Positions 34,581-43,143 of a stretch of 64,000 bases of DNA are shown here, in pieces. Under the pieces are notes generated by a model. It was not told the DNA's origin. It saw nothing but the letters and a program-made list of their open reading frames with translations, and did not search any database. Positions within the stretch are counted from its first letter, which is position 1. Each line of letters begins with the position of its first letter. Both the position numbers and the translations under genes were made by a program. The DNA is from Leptolyngbya sp. FACHB-321 (GTDB lineage Bacteria; Cyanobacteriota; Cyanobacteriia; Leptolyngbyales; Leptolyngbyaceae), in contig NZ_JACJPI010000058.1 in the NCBI RefSeq assembly GCF_014695975.1, forward strand, positions 620,001 to 684,000. Reading direction: 5' to 3'.

Positions 34581-34895
34581 ATGAACGTTAATCAAGTGCC
34601 TGCCCAACCAGCTTTATCCCAAAGAATGTCCAGCTTTAAAGGGTTAGAAATCCGCTATGAGCGATCGTTTCTGCTCGATCTAACAAGCCTGGAGACTGCT
34701 GCCCAGAAAAGAATGCAGCAGTTCGTATTCAAAGATTTCACCAGCATTCAACAAGTGCACTCGCTACCGGGTTTTCGTGCCCTTGGCAGCAGCAAAATTT
34801 TCTACCGCTTCACGCTCGACCACTACCTCGTCAGCCTCGAAATCACTGGGCAGGTTGTCAAATTCTTGCGGCTATTGCCAAAACCAGAGCTTTGA
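34581..34895 (+). CDS. RelE/ParE-family toxin
   Basis: 104 residues. After a short tail the core reads LEIRYERSFLLDLTSLETAA, ends of helices QRMQQFVFKDFTSIQQVHSL, then FRALGSSKIFYRFTLDHYLV and VVKFLRLLPKPEL: the RelE beta-sheet pattern with a basic/aromatic strand. RelE toxins cleave mRNA in the ribosome A site; ParE members poison gyrase instead, and the sequence alone does not separate them. The active-site lysines are not obvious. Pairs with the small gene 18 bases upstream. Confidence 0.78.
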   Translation: MNVNQVPAQPALSQRMSSFKGLEIRYERSFLLDLTSLETAAQKRMQQFVFKDFTSIQQVHSLPGFRALGSSKIFYRFTLDHYLVSLEITGQVVKFLRLLPKPEL

Positions 34896-34904
34896 GGAGA
34901 AAGG

Positions 34905-35040
34905 CAGGAGGCAGAAGGCAAAGGGCAGAAGGCTAAAAGGCTAAAAGGCTAACTGCTGACTGCTAGTAGCGAATCAACTCCAAACTCTCATCCCTTATCC
35001 TTTATCCTTCCTCTCTCCTCCCTCCCTTTCTTATTTCTTT
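34905..35040. repeat. Intergenic purine/pyrimidine tract
   Basis: GGCAGGAGGCAGAAGGC, tandem GGCTAAAA units, then CTGACTGCTAG and a C/T-rich half (CCCTTATCCTTTATCCTTCC). The same family of tract occurs at 16040-16200. It lies between the toxin gene and pgi. Confidence 0.65.
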
Positions 35041-35115
35041 CCAAAACCTCACGCTCCTAGCCCCACACCCCGATACACTGAACAGTGATGAACGTTAAGA
35101 GGCGTGAACCCCGCT

Positions 35116-36702
35116 ATGGATGCTGCTGCACTCTGGCAACGCTACCAAGACTGGCTCTATTATCACGAAGGTTTGGGACTGTATTTAGATATCAGCCGGA
35201 TGCGGTTTGACGATGCATTTGTGGCGACGATGCAGCCAAAATGCGAGCAGGCGTTTAAGGATATGGCGGCATTAGAAGGTGGCGCGATCGCCAACCCTGA
35301 TGAAAATCGCATGGTCGGTCATTACTGGCTACGCGACCCTGACCTGGCTCCCACGCCAGCGCTCAAGCAAGAAATTACCGAAGCGCTTGACCAACTGGAA
35401 GCCTTTGCCAACAAAGTTCATGCCGGTGAGATTCGTCCACCTCAGGCAGCTAAATTTACCGATATTCTCTCGATCGGCATTGGTGGATCAGCTCTGGGAC
35501 CCGAATTTGTTGCTGCTGCACTAGCACCCGAAGCGCCGCCACTGGCAATTCACTTTTTTGACAATACCGATCCGGCTGGCTTCGATCGCGTGTTTGAACG
35601 GCTGAGCGATCGTCTGAACAGTACGCTTGTCATTGTCATCACTAAATCAGGTGGCACTCCCGAAACTCGTAACGGCATGGTGGAAGCGAAGCAAGCCTTT
35701 GCTGACAAGGGCTTGGATTTTGCTAGACAAGCCGTTGCTATTACGATGCCCGGCAGCAAAATGGATGACTTGGCGCGATCGGAAGGGTGGTTGGCAACCT
35801 TCCCCATGTTTGACTGGGTAGGAGGACGCACATCAGAACTTTCTGCCGTTGGGTTGCTTGACGCGGCACTGCAAGGCATTGATATTCGCAGTATGCTGGC
35901 AGGCGCAAAAGAGATGGATGCTGCTACTCGTGTGCCCGACCTCAAAGCAAATCCGGCAGCATTGTTGGCGATCGCCTGGTACTTTGCAGGTAACGGCAAG
36001 GGCGAAAAAGATATGGTTGTGTTGCCTTACAAAGACAGCCTGTTGCTGTTTAGCCGCTACCTCCAGCAGTTGGTAATGGAATCGCTTGGCAAAGAAAAAG
36101 ATCTGGATGGCAAGACGGTATATCAGGGGATCGCCGTTTACGGTAATAAAGGCTCGACTGACCAACATGCTTACGTGCAGCAGTTACGTGAAGGCGTACC
36201 GAACTTCTTTCTAACCTTTATCGAAGTGCTGAAAGACCGCGAGAAACCGTCTGTAGAGGTGGAACCTGGTGTTACTGCCGGAGATTATCTCTCTGGACTA
36301 CTGCAAGGTACGCGGCAAGCGCTCTACGAAAATCAGCGCGATTCCATCACGGTTACCCTGCCTGACGTGTCTCCTCGATCGATCGGCGCCTTAATTGCGC
36401 TGTACGAAAGAGCCGTGGGCTTGTACGGCTTTCTTGTCAACATCAACGCGTACCACCAGCCAGGGGTAGAGGCGGGGAAGAAGGCAGCAGCAGCCATCCT
36501 GGAACTGCAAATGGAAGTGGTAGAAGCGCTAGAGCAGGAAGGTGCGCCACTGTCACTACCCGCCTTAGCAACAGTTCTCGGTGCTACTGACCAAACTGAG
36601 ACAATTTACAAGATTGTGCGCCACCTGGCTGCTAATCAACAGGGTGTTGTACTGGAAGGCAACCCAAATGATCTGTCGAGCTTAAAGGCAAGCTTAAGCT
36701 GA
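35116..36702 (+). CDS. pgi: Glucose-6-phosphate isomerase
   Basis: 528 residues from the ATG at 35116 ([19 protein letters not shown]), the usual cyanobacterial length; a GTG at 35104 would add four. It interconverts glucose-6-phosphate and fructose-6-phosphate, linking the Calvin cycle, glycogen and glycolysis. Motifs include [26 protein letters not shown], and [18 protein letters not shown] with the catalytic glutamate/histidine region. The chain is complete and unbroken. Confidence 0.97.
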   Translation: MDAAALWQRYQDWLYYHEGLGLYLDISRMRFDDAFVATMQPKCEQAFKDMAALEGGAIANPDENRMVGHYWLRDPDLAPTPALKQEITEALDQLEAFANKVHAGEIRPPQAAKFTDILSIGIGGSALGPEFVAAALAPEAPPLAIHFFDNTDPAGFDRVFERLSDRLNSTLVIVITKSGGTPETRNGMVEAKQAFADKGLDFARQAVAITMPGSKMDDLARSEGWLATFPMFDWVGGRTSELSAVGLLDAALQGIDIRSMLAGAKEMDAATRVPDLKANPAALLAIAWYFAGNGKGEKDMVVLPYKDSLLLFSRYLQQLVMESLGKEKDLDGKTVYQGIAVYGNKGSTDQHAYVQQLREGVPNFFLTFIEVLKDREKPSVEVEPGVTAGDYLSGLLQGTRQALYENQRDSITVTLPDVSPRSIGALIALYERAVGLYGFLVNINAYHQPGVEAGKKAAAAILELQMEVVEALEQEGAPLSLPALATVLGATDQTETIYKIVRHLAANQQGVVLEGNPNDLSSLKASLS

Positions 36703-36873
36703 AGCAGCTCTAACCGTGGCAGGATAGGCGATCGCAGGCAGGTGATTGTAAAATTCTTGTTCGCGATCGCTTATTTATGCCCCACAGATAAAGCTAAAAC
36801 CGATATATTTTAGTTTTATAGCGCTTTTCTAAAAATGTAATCAAGGTTTGGACACGCTAACAGCAGCTTTTGT

Positions 36874-37596
36874 ATGCCTCTCACAATCCTGGTTGCGGAT
36901 GATGACTTAGGGACGCGGCTATCGATCGGTGATTACCTGCAAACGATCGGATACCTGGTTGTTTCGGCTGAGAATGGTCAGGAAGCGCTCAAGCTGGTTG
37001 AGGAATACCAGCCGCACCTCGTTGTCACCGATATCACCATGCCACAGATGGACGGCTACGAGTTAGTCAGCCGTATCCGTCAGCGTCCGACTTCGCGACT
37101 TTTGCCCGTAGTGTTTCTAACAGCGCGTAATGACACGCAGGAGCGTATTCGCGGCTATCAGGCAGGCTGCGATGTCTACCTCTCCAAACCCTTTGAACTG
37201 CAAGAGTTAGGTGCAGTGGTGCGAAACTTGCTAGAGCGCCTGCAAATGATTGAGCGAGATTGGCGCTTTACTAGAGGCGATGCTGCACAAAGCCGTGAGA
37301 CTGAAGCCGCAAGCGAAGCACGCTTTTCGTCGTCGCTCAAGTCACATACTGATCGAGAAGAGGCAACACGTGTAGCAGCACTCTCGATCGCTGTTGCCGC
37401 ACTCAACCTGACACAGCGCGAACATGACGTGCTGAAAATCTTGTCAGATGGGCACTCAAATATGCAAATTGGCGAACATCTGCACTTGAGTCCGCGTACA
37501 GTCGAAAAATACGTCAGCAGCTTACTTCGCAAAACGGATACCAGCAATCGTGCTGAGCTTGTCCGCTTTGCGATGGATAACCGTTTGGTGGAGTAG
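36874..37596 (+). CDS. NarL/FixJ-type response regulator
   Basis: 240 residues. An N-terminal receiver (LVADDDLGTR; phospho-acceptor D53 in VVTDITMPQMDGYE; T83; K105 in LSKPFEL) is joined by a long linker (120-175) to a LuxR-type helix-turn-helix (LTQREHDVLKILSDGHSNMQIG, LSPRTVEKYVSSLLRKTD). No histidine kinase is adjacent. The linker is longer than in most NarL proteins. Targets unknown. Confidence 0.94.
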   Translation: MPLTILVADDDLGTRLSIGDYLQTIGYLVVSAENGQEALKLVEEYQPHLVVTDITMPQMDGYELVSRIRQRPTSRLLPVVFLTARNDTQERIRGYQAGCDVYLSKPFELQELGAVVRNLLERLQMIERDWRFTRGDAAQSRETEAASEARFSSSLKSHTDREEATRVAALSIAVAALNLTQREHDVLKILSDGHSNMQIGEHLHLSPRTVEKYVSSLLRKTDTSNRAELVRFAMDNRLVE

Positions 37597-37599
37597 TGC

Positions 37600-37778
37600 G
37601 AGCCGGAAGGGCGTAGGGGAAGCATAAAGAGCAGGGGCGGCAAGGGAAGCAGGGTGTAATTGAAAGGCTCTTCATGAGGGTAAAGCCTTACACAATTCAA
37701 ACGTCCTCTCTTGCTTCCTCTGCTCCTGTGCCTTCCTTCTCTCCTCCGCCTTCCTCCGCCTCGCCCTCGCCCTCGTCC
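37600..37778. repeat. Intergenic purine/pyrimidine tract
   Basis: A purine-rich left half (GGAAGGGCGTAGGGGAAGCA, GGGGCGGCAAGGGAAGCAGGG) and a pyrimidine-rich right half (CCTTCCTTCTCTCCTCCGCC, repeated CCTCGCCCT). Imperfectly self-complementary, between convergent genes. It belongs to the same style of element as 16040-16200. Confidence 0.6.
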
Positions 37779-39890
37779 TTACACTCCCAACGTTAAGGTC
37801 CAATTATTTAGCGTTCCTGTGTCGCCTTCTGCCGCATCGACAACGCGCAGTTGCCAACGCCCTTGAGCGGGTTGGTTGAGGAAACGTCTTAGTAAAGGGG
37901 TCGTTTGCAGCGTGTAGGTGCTTTGGAGGCGAGTGCTGCGTCCGAGGCTGCGGCTTTGCAGTAAAACGGTTTGATTGGCAGGTGAGATCAGGCTGATTTG
38001 TAAATCGCCTAGAAAGGTATGGTCGATCGCCACGCTAATTTGAATTGATCGCACGGTGCCAGTCTCTGCAATCTGAATTGTGCTGGTAAGTCCCTGAGGA
38101 TTGTTATCGGGAATAGCGACACTGGTAGTATTTTGCTGCTGGATTTGGCGAGAGGACGCGATCGCTGCCGCTGCCTGCCGCTGCACGGCTGCCTGTACTG
38201 CTTTGGCAGCATTTACTTTGCCATAGCCAAACCAGTCGCAGCGTCCGCTTGCCTCGTAGGTGCCCTTGCGGAAGCCAAACTGAGGATCGGGGTTAGGATC
38301 TACAATTTTGTCTGCTGTTTGTTGCAGTAACTGCCTGACCTCTGCGGCTGTTAAATCGGGGTTTGCTGACAGCACCAGCGCTGCCACTCCTGCTACCAAT
38401 GGACAAGCGCTAGAGGTGCCACCAAAATCGATCGCATTCTCATTGGCGGAATAACCTGTTGCACCGACGCGATCGGTCGTTACAATGCCCAATCCGGGCA
38501 ATGCCCCTCTAATCTGCGGTGGTGTGAAGACGTAACCCGTTTCTTGCAGCCCTACGCCAGGCGGTGCGTTGTTGCTAGGCGCACAGACAGACACTTCTGC
38601 ACCCCAGTTGCTATACGCAGCTTTCCGGTTGAGGCTCGTCGAAGCAGCAACCGTGATTACATCTGGATGCACGGTAAAGCCGCCTAGCCAGGACGTTGGA
38701 CCACTCAGCGCATTATTGGGCCAGCCACTTTCATCAACACTGCCATTGGTCGGACGGTTAGCGTTCCCGGCTGCGAAGACAATCACGCAACCTTTACCGT
38801 TGCGTCCAGTCGTGGCAGCCTGAGTTAGAGCAGCGCGTTGCCGCAGCGAGAGCGGAAAGTAGACGGATGCCGGACCCCAGCTACAGGAGATGACCGATGC
38901 GCCTTTGGTCACTGCCCAGCCGAACATCTCTTCGATCGTCTGATCATCCAAAAAGCCGGTGGTGCGAATGGGCATGAGCGCGCAGCCAGGCGCAACACCA
39001 ACGGAACCCACCCCATTTTCCTCAGCCGTGGCAACACCAGCACAAGCAGTACCGTGATTGTCGTCAGGATCACCGGGCAGCGGCAAAAAGTCATTTTCCT
39101 TAAAGTCGCGGGGAGCTACAATTTTGCCAATGCCCTGAAAGTCTGGATGTGATACATCTACCGCATCATCCATAATCGCGATCGTCACTGATCGAATGCC
39201 TCGCGTTAGATCCCAAGCTTGTTCAGCCGAAACGTGAGAATTGGGTGCCAGATCAGCGCCGCCATTGTGGTTGAGGTGCCACTGTTTAGCATAGATGGGG
39301 TCACGAGGACGATAGAGAGCTTGCGTTCGCACAACAATATTTGGTTCTGCCGTCAGCACCTCCGATCGCTGCATCAAGCGATTGGCAATTTTCAGGGGGT
39401 TTTCCTGTGCGCTAGCCGTCGTCTCAAACAAGAAGGTATTCGGCACACCCGCGATCGGTTTCACCTGCTGCAACCCGATCGCTGTAGTGATTTGCGCGAT
39501 CGCTTCTGCCGTTACGGAGGCAGCAAACTGAATCGTGATCTGATCGGTTAAATAAAGCCGCGAGCCTGGATCATCTTTTAACTGATAAACATGGCTGGCA
39601 TAGTTCACTACATCGGCATCACGCACCTGCTGCATCACCGCATCGCGCTGTGCCGGGTCTACTCGAATCTCTGTAAGTTTAACGGGGGCACGCTCGGGGC
39701 TAACATCGGCAGGCAACGGTTGGATGAGACCCGCGATCGCGGCTTTGTCTACTGCATTCACCGTAAAGCGATCGTTCACTTTTTCTAGCAACAGTTCTTC
39801 GCCACCACGCTGCAACACTTGGCTGAAGCTTGACTCGGGCATCCCTCCACCCTGATTTCCTGGCGAATTGACTGGCGTTTGGTCAGACAT
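37779..39890 (-). CDS. Subtilisin-family (S8) protease with C-terminal P-domain
   Basis: 703 residues. An N-terminal propeptide-like part (about 30-190) precedes an S8 catalytic domain with the triad D241 (IAIMDDAVDVSHPD), H279 (DNHGTACAG) and S493 (GGTSSACPLVAG), and oxyanion N376 (FAAGNANRP). The last ~115 residues (from about IPDNNPQGLTSTIQIA to GTLNNWTLTLGV) are a P/homo-B domain as in proprotein convertases. The chain starts MSDQTPVNSPGNQGGG with no signal peptide, so it is either cytoplasmic or exported by another route. Catalytically complete; similar to cyanobacterial calcium-dependent proteases. Confidence 0.94.
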   Translation of the reverse strand: MSDQTPVNSPGNQGGGMPESSFSQVLQRGGEELLLEKVNDRFTVNAVDKAAIAGLIQPLPADVSPERAPVKLTEIRVDPAQRDAVMQQVRDADVVNYASHVYQLKDDPGSRLYLTDQITIQFAASVTAEAIAQITTAIGLQQVKPIAGVPNTFLFETTASAQENPLKIANRLMQRSEVLTAEPNIVVRTQALYRPRDPIYAKQWHLNHNGGADLAPNSHVSAEQAWDLTRGIRSVTIAIMDDAVDVSHPDFQGIGKIVAPRDFKENDFLPLPGDPDDNHGTACAGVATAEENGVGSVGVAPGCALMPIRTTGFLDDQTIEEMFGWAVTKGASVISCSWGPASVYFPLSLRQRAALTQAATTGRNGKGCVIVFAAGNANRPTNGSVDESGWPNNALSGPTSWLGGFTVHPDVITVAASTSLNRKAAYSNWGAEVSVCAPSNNAPPGVGLQETGYVFTPPQIRGALPGLGIVTTDRVGATGYSANENAIDFGGTSSACPLVAGVAALVLSANPDLTAAEVRQLLQQTADKIVDPNPDPQFGFRKGTYEASGRCDWFGYGKVNAAKAVQAAVQRQAAAAIASSRQIQQQNTTSVAIPDNNPQGLTSTIQIAETGTVRSIQISVAIDHTFLGDLQISLISPANQTVLLQSRSLGRSTRLQSTYTLQTTPLLRRFLNQPAQGRWQLRVVDAAEGDTGTLNNWTLTLGV

Positions 39891-40112
39891 TAAAACACCT
39901 CATTGAAAAGCTGCAAGAGGGTATTGGCGATAGGGTGTAGCGACGCTGCACTACAGCCCACACTGCAATCCCTGCTTTGTTTAACATAGACAAAGCTCTA
40001 CGGATGACTCAAAAGACCACATAGGCGCAGAGTCACCCTGCAATGGTAATATACTCACAGTTTTGATACAGTTGTGTTTCTTCTGTTTCTGCAATTAGAT
40101 TTAGAGCTGCCC

Positions 40113-40727
40113 ATGGAATTCTTTGGAACTACTCGCTTTTTCCGCACTGCGGGAGTAATCTCCCTTTCTCTTTTGGCGGCTGCCGTGTTGCTAAAGCCTG
40201 CAAGCGGTTTCGCTCAAGCTTTGCCAGCGAGTCCCGACCGGGCGCAGCCGATCGACCCTAACGACCCAAGCATTCTGCGTCCGACGGATCAAGATGCAGG
40301 TCTGCTCAGTCAGCAGGGCGGAAAGCGCCTAATGGCTGATGCCGACAAAGCTGTTTCTGCTCAGAACTATCCCACTGCCATCAAAAAACTTCAGGATGCG
40401 CGTCAGGTTTTCAATCAGTTGTCTAACTTCTACCAGGAATTAGCAGGCAGTTTTTCTGGCATTGATAACCGCATTGCCGATACCCAGCGGCGTAAAGCGT
40501 TGGAGTCTGCCGAAATGCGTGATCAAGCCACCTATCAGCTTGCGCTAGTGCATCGGGCGCAAAATCAGCCAGAACTAGCAGTTCCCCTGCTGGTGCAAAT
40601 TATTCGCAGTCAACAGCCTACTCGCAGTCTGGGGCAAAAAGCTTACCAGCAACTCCTTGAGCTAGGTTTTGTAGATGCTCCGTTTCCTCGCCCTCGTGCT
40701 GATCAACCAAGTGCAGCACCACGTTAA
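40113..40727 (+). CDS. Exported protein of unknown function
   Basis: 204 residues from the ATG at 40113; a GTG at 40074 would add 13 residues with no benefit. Signal peptide (AGVISLSLLAAAVLLKPASG then FAQA), a short proline/aspartate linker (DPNDPSILRPTDQDAG), and a helical region (about 70-185) with TPR-like spacing (ADKAVSAQNYPTAIKKLQDA ... ALVHRAQNQPELAVPLLV). The C-terminus is proline-rich. I do not recognise a family; a periplasmic helical scaffold is the most that can be said. Confidence 0.8.
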   Translation: MEFFGTTRFFRTAGVISLSLLAAAVLLKPASGFAQALPASPDRAQPIDPNDPSILRPTDQDAGLLSQQGGKRLMADADKAVSAQNYPTAIKKLQDARQVFNQLSNFYQELAGSFSGIDNRIADTQRRKALESAEMRDQATYQLALVHRAQNQPELAVPLLVQIIRSQQPTRSLGQKAYQQLLELGFVDAPFPRPRADQPSAAPR

Positions 40728-40891
40728 TAGTAGATTGGTTCATAGAGCTTGATTGGCATTACCGTTGGTGGAATAGGGTGCCTGCGATCGCGTCTGTCTT
40801 CAACCTTATGCGTCATTAACCCAACGAGACTTAGCTTGGCACTGAACGTTAGACTAGAGTTACGCATATCAGTATTGGTTAAGGAGAGCAA

Positions 40892-41146
40892 ATGATTAGC
40901 CCCGATCAGGTTGAAACCATGATCAAAGCTGTACTACCCGATGCCCAAGTTCAGGTGTTGACGAGCGATGGTGAACATTACGAAGTGACAGTTGTGTCAT
41001 CGCAATTTGACGGTAAACGCCTGGTACAGCAGCATCAGTTGGTGAATAAGGCAGTCCAGCAGCATCTACTTAGCGGGGCAATTCACGCCATGGCGATCAA
41101 GACTTATACCCCTCATGATTGGGCGATCGCCAGCCAAGCGGTTTGA
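40892..41146 (+). CDS. bolA: BolA family protein
   Basis: 84 residues with an AAGGAG ribosome site. The fold is seen in MISPDQVETMIKAVLPDAQV, EHYEVTVVSSQFDGKRLVQQHQ with the conserved F-x-G-x4-Q-x-H, and a C-terminal histidine (HAMAIKTYTPHDW). BolA proteins bind [2Fe-2S] clusters jointly with monothiol glutaredoxins and act in iron and redox control. The grxD gene follows at 41212, so the two probably form a heterodimer. Confidence 0.94.
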   Translation: MISPDQVETMIKAVLPDAQVQVLTSDGEHYEVTVVSSQFDGKRLVQQHQLVNKAVQQHLLSGAIHAMAIKTYTPHDWAIASQAV

Positions 41147-41211
41147 ATTGTGTCACCGATCAGCTCTTTTTAAGCTTCAGTCCTCTTGCACACCTCACCC
41201 CTCCAAACCTT

Positions 41212-41535
41212 ATGACTCCCGAAACTCAAGCGCGGCTCGAAACGCTCATTAAGCAAAACAAAATCATGGTCTTCATGAAGGGCAATAAATTAATGCCCCA
41301 ATGCGGCTTTTCTAACAACGTTGTGCAAATTCTTAACACGCTTGGCGTACCTTTCGAGACAGTGGATGTGCTTGCTGATGATGAGATTCGTCAGGGTATT
41401 AAAGAATACTCCAGCTGGCCCACCATTCCTCAGGTCTATGTCGATGGTCAGTTTGTTGGTGGCTCTGACATTTTGATCGAACTTTATCAAAAAGGCGAAC
41501 TGCAAGAAATGGTTGAAGTCGCAATGGCTTCCTAG
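41212..41535 (+). CDS. grxD: Monothiol glutaredoxin (Grx4/GrxD type)
   Basis: 107 residues from the ATG at 41212, the normal length; a frame open to 41119 would overlap bolA and is discarded. The active site is MPQCGFSNNVVQIL (CGFS), with KGNKLMP before it and SSWPTIPQVYVDGQFVGGSD (cis-proline and glutathione-binding GG-D) after. CGFS glutaredoxins carry glutathione-ligated [2Fe-2S] clusters and deliver them. Downstream of bolA and closed by a strong terminator. Confidence 0.96.
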   Translation: MTPETQARLETLIKQNKIMVFMKGNKLMPQCGFSNNVVQILNTLGVPFETVDVLADDEIRQGIKEYSSWPTIPQVYVDGQFVGGSDILIELYQKGELQEMVEVAMAS

Positions 41536-41590
41536 AATTTTGTTGAGCAGCGTCTTGAAGCAACGCTAGAATTTTTTGTACAGCCTTTAA

Positions 41591-41618
41591 AGGTTGGGTT
41601 GATTGTTCAACCCAACCT
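41591..41618 (+). terminator. Terminator of bolA-grxD operon
   Basis: AGGTTGGGTTGA (41591-41602) and TCAACCCAACCT (41607-41618) are perfect 12-base arms with a TTGT loop, followed by CTTTGTG. It lies 55 bases after the grxD stop. Confidence 0.8.
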
Positions 41619-41719
41619 CTTTGTGTGCTGGACCTCAAGACCCAATGACTGAATAATGCCTGCTTTAGACATCGTCATGCATGCAGCCAACGCAAATAAT
41701 CCTCTTTGAACCAGATGAA

Positions 41720-42178
41720 ATGCAAGTTAGCGTAATCTCCGATACCCACGGGCTGTTGCGCCCTGAAGCGGTAGATGCCCTGGCAGGCTCTGAACTGATT
41801 CTCCATGCAGGCGATATTGGCAAGCCAGAGGTGCTGGATGGTTTAAGAGCCATTGCACCTGTGATTGCAGTACGGGGCAATAATGACAAAGGTTCATGGG
41901 CAGAGGCAATTTCTGAGCATGAAACTGTTGAAATCGCAGGCGTTTCACTCTACCTGTTGCACATCCTCAAAGACTTGACGATCGATCCACAACTTGCAGG
42001 AATCCAAGTGGTTATTAGCGGACATTCCCATAAACCGCTAGTCGAAGAACACAACGGTGTTCTCTTTCTTAATCCAGGTAGTGCAGGACCGCGAAGATTT
42101 AAGCTTCCCGTTACGCTAGCTCATCTGCATCTTAACGGCACAGAAATTCGGGCTCAAATTGTTGATCTGAACGTTTGA
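41720..42178 (+). CDS. YfcE-like metallophosphoesterase
   Basis: 152 residues from the ATG at 41720, where the fold begins (MQVSVISDTHGLLRPEA); the frame extends to 41681. Metal-binding motifs are SDTHG, LILHAGDIG, VRGNNDKG, and VISGHSHKP with NPGSAGPRR. These small calcineurin-like phosphodiesterases use two metal ions (often Mn). The physiological substrate is not known. Complete and intact. Confidence 0.93.
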   Translation: MQVSVISDTHGLLRPEAVDALAGSELILHAGDIGKPEVLDGLRAIAPVIAVRGNNDKGSWAEAISEHETVEIAGVSLYLLHILKDLTIDPQLAGIQVVISGHSHKPLVEEHNGVLFLNPGSAGPRRFKLPVTLAHLHLNGTEIRAQIVDLNV

Positions 42179-42280
42179 TTTGCCAATGTAACGTGACTTT
42201 TTGTTTGTCGTAACTAGCTGGGCATAGTTATTTGCAAGAGGCATTTCGACTGCGCTCAATGCTCTCAGTCTTATGTGTAA

Positions 42281-42338
42281 GCGGGTTGAGCGCAGTCGAA
42301 ACCCGGTCTCTCAGTAGTGCTTAATTTAGCCATTCTAC
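42281..42338 (+). repeat. 58-bp dispersed element, copy 1
   Basis: Begins GCGGGTTGAGCGCAGTCGAA and ends TTAATTTAGCCATTCTAC. It matches 62624-62681 at 55 of 58 positions. Here it is preceded by TTTCGACTGCGCTCAA (42244-42259), the inverted form of its TTGAGCGCAGTCGAAA, so this copy can form a 16-base stem. Confidence 0.8.
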
Positions 42339-42506
42339 ATAGTGTCGGCGTTTCAGCATTCGCACTGGGCGACAATTGCCCAAAGTTACTCCTTAATGCC
42401 CAGCATTTACCACAGGCGGAACTGCATTCCTTTAATAATCAGCAAGTTGCCAGAGTCGAATGCTTGCCGTCAACCGCTATAATCCAAACATTTCTGCGAG
42501 GGTATC

Positions 42507-42752
42507 ATGCAACAGTTCCTTGCGGCTGCGGCAGGTGGTGACATGACCTGGATGCCGCCGCCTAATGCATCACAAGACGAGCCGCTGATTTTATGGTTAA
42601 AGCCACGATCGTCCCTACGCTGGCAGCCCTACACTCAGTTTCCTTCGTTGATGCAACCGGATGCAGACGAAGACACACTGCGTTCTCAAGGGCTGGCAAC
42701 GATGCAGTTTTTGAAAGCACGGGGCTGGCTGATGGTCGCGCCACCACTGTAA
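42507..42752 (+). CDS. Small hypothetical protein
   Basis: 81 residues, ATG at 42507 preceded by GAGGGTATC; an inner ATG at 42543 (MTWMPPPNASQDEP) is also possible. It is tryptophan- and proline-rich (LILWLKPRSSLRWQPY) with an acidic patch (PDADEDTL). No family is recognised. Supported only by length, ribosome site and codon pattern in a spacer of 750 bases, so it could be chance. Confidence 0.4.
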   Translation: MQQFLAAAAGGDMTWMPPPNASQDEPLILWLKPRSSLRWQPYTQFPSLMQPDADEDTLRSQGLATMQFLKARGWLMVAPPL

Positions 42753-42993
42753 TTTCTTACGTGTGATTTCTTACGATCGTGACAGAACCTTTATCCCAGC
42801 ACATAGAGCTTATCGCCCTTTCGTCCAAGCGAGATTGTCTCTAGCCTGCGACTTATCTCCTGAATCTTGGTCTCTATGCCATCTTCAGTTTCCCCCAAAC
42901 TTCCCCCAATTTCTGCTCTTTTAGCTGAAATCAGCCCAAAGAACCTAGTTTGAGTGAGTCAAGTTGAAGGGCTGAAAAGTCGATAGGACGGGA

Positions 42994-43078
42994 CGGAGAG
43001 GGGGAGATTCGAACTCCCGTTGGGTTGCCCCAAACCTGATTTCGAGTCAGGCGCATTCGACCACTCTGCCACCTCTCC
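42994..43078 (-). tRNA. tRNA-Ser (anticodon CGA)
   Basis: On the minus strand the acceptor stem GGAGAGG pairs with CCTCTCC, D arm GCAGAGTGGTCGAATGC, anticodon stem CCTGA/TCAGG around the loop CTCGAAA (CGA at positions 34-36), a long class II variable arm (TTTGGGGCAACCCAA), and T-arm GGAGTTCGAATCTCC. The discriminator is G, as expected for tRNA-Ser. The 3' CCA is not encoded. Confidence 0.95.
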
Positions 43079-43143
43079 ATAAGGGGCTTAGTTTTTGGTT
43101 GTTGGTTAGTCAACAGCAAAAAACTAACGGCTAGTAATCTATT

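Noticed and set aside
42317-42541. 74-codon plus-strand frame overlapping the 58-bp element
   Set aside because: Starts inside the repeat and overlaps the small gene at 42507 in another frame; no support.
42994-43078. tRNA-Ser as an integration site
   Set aside because: No integrase, no duplicated tRNA end and no island next to it.
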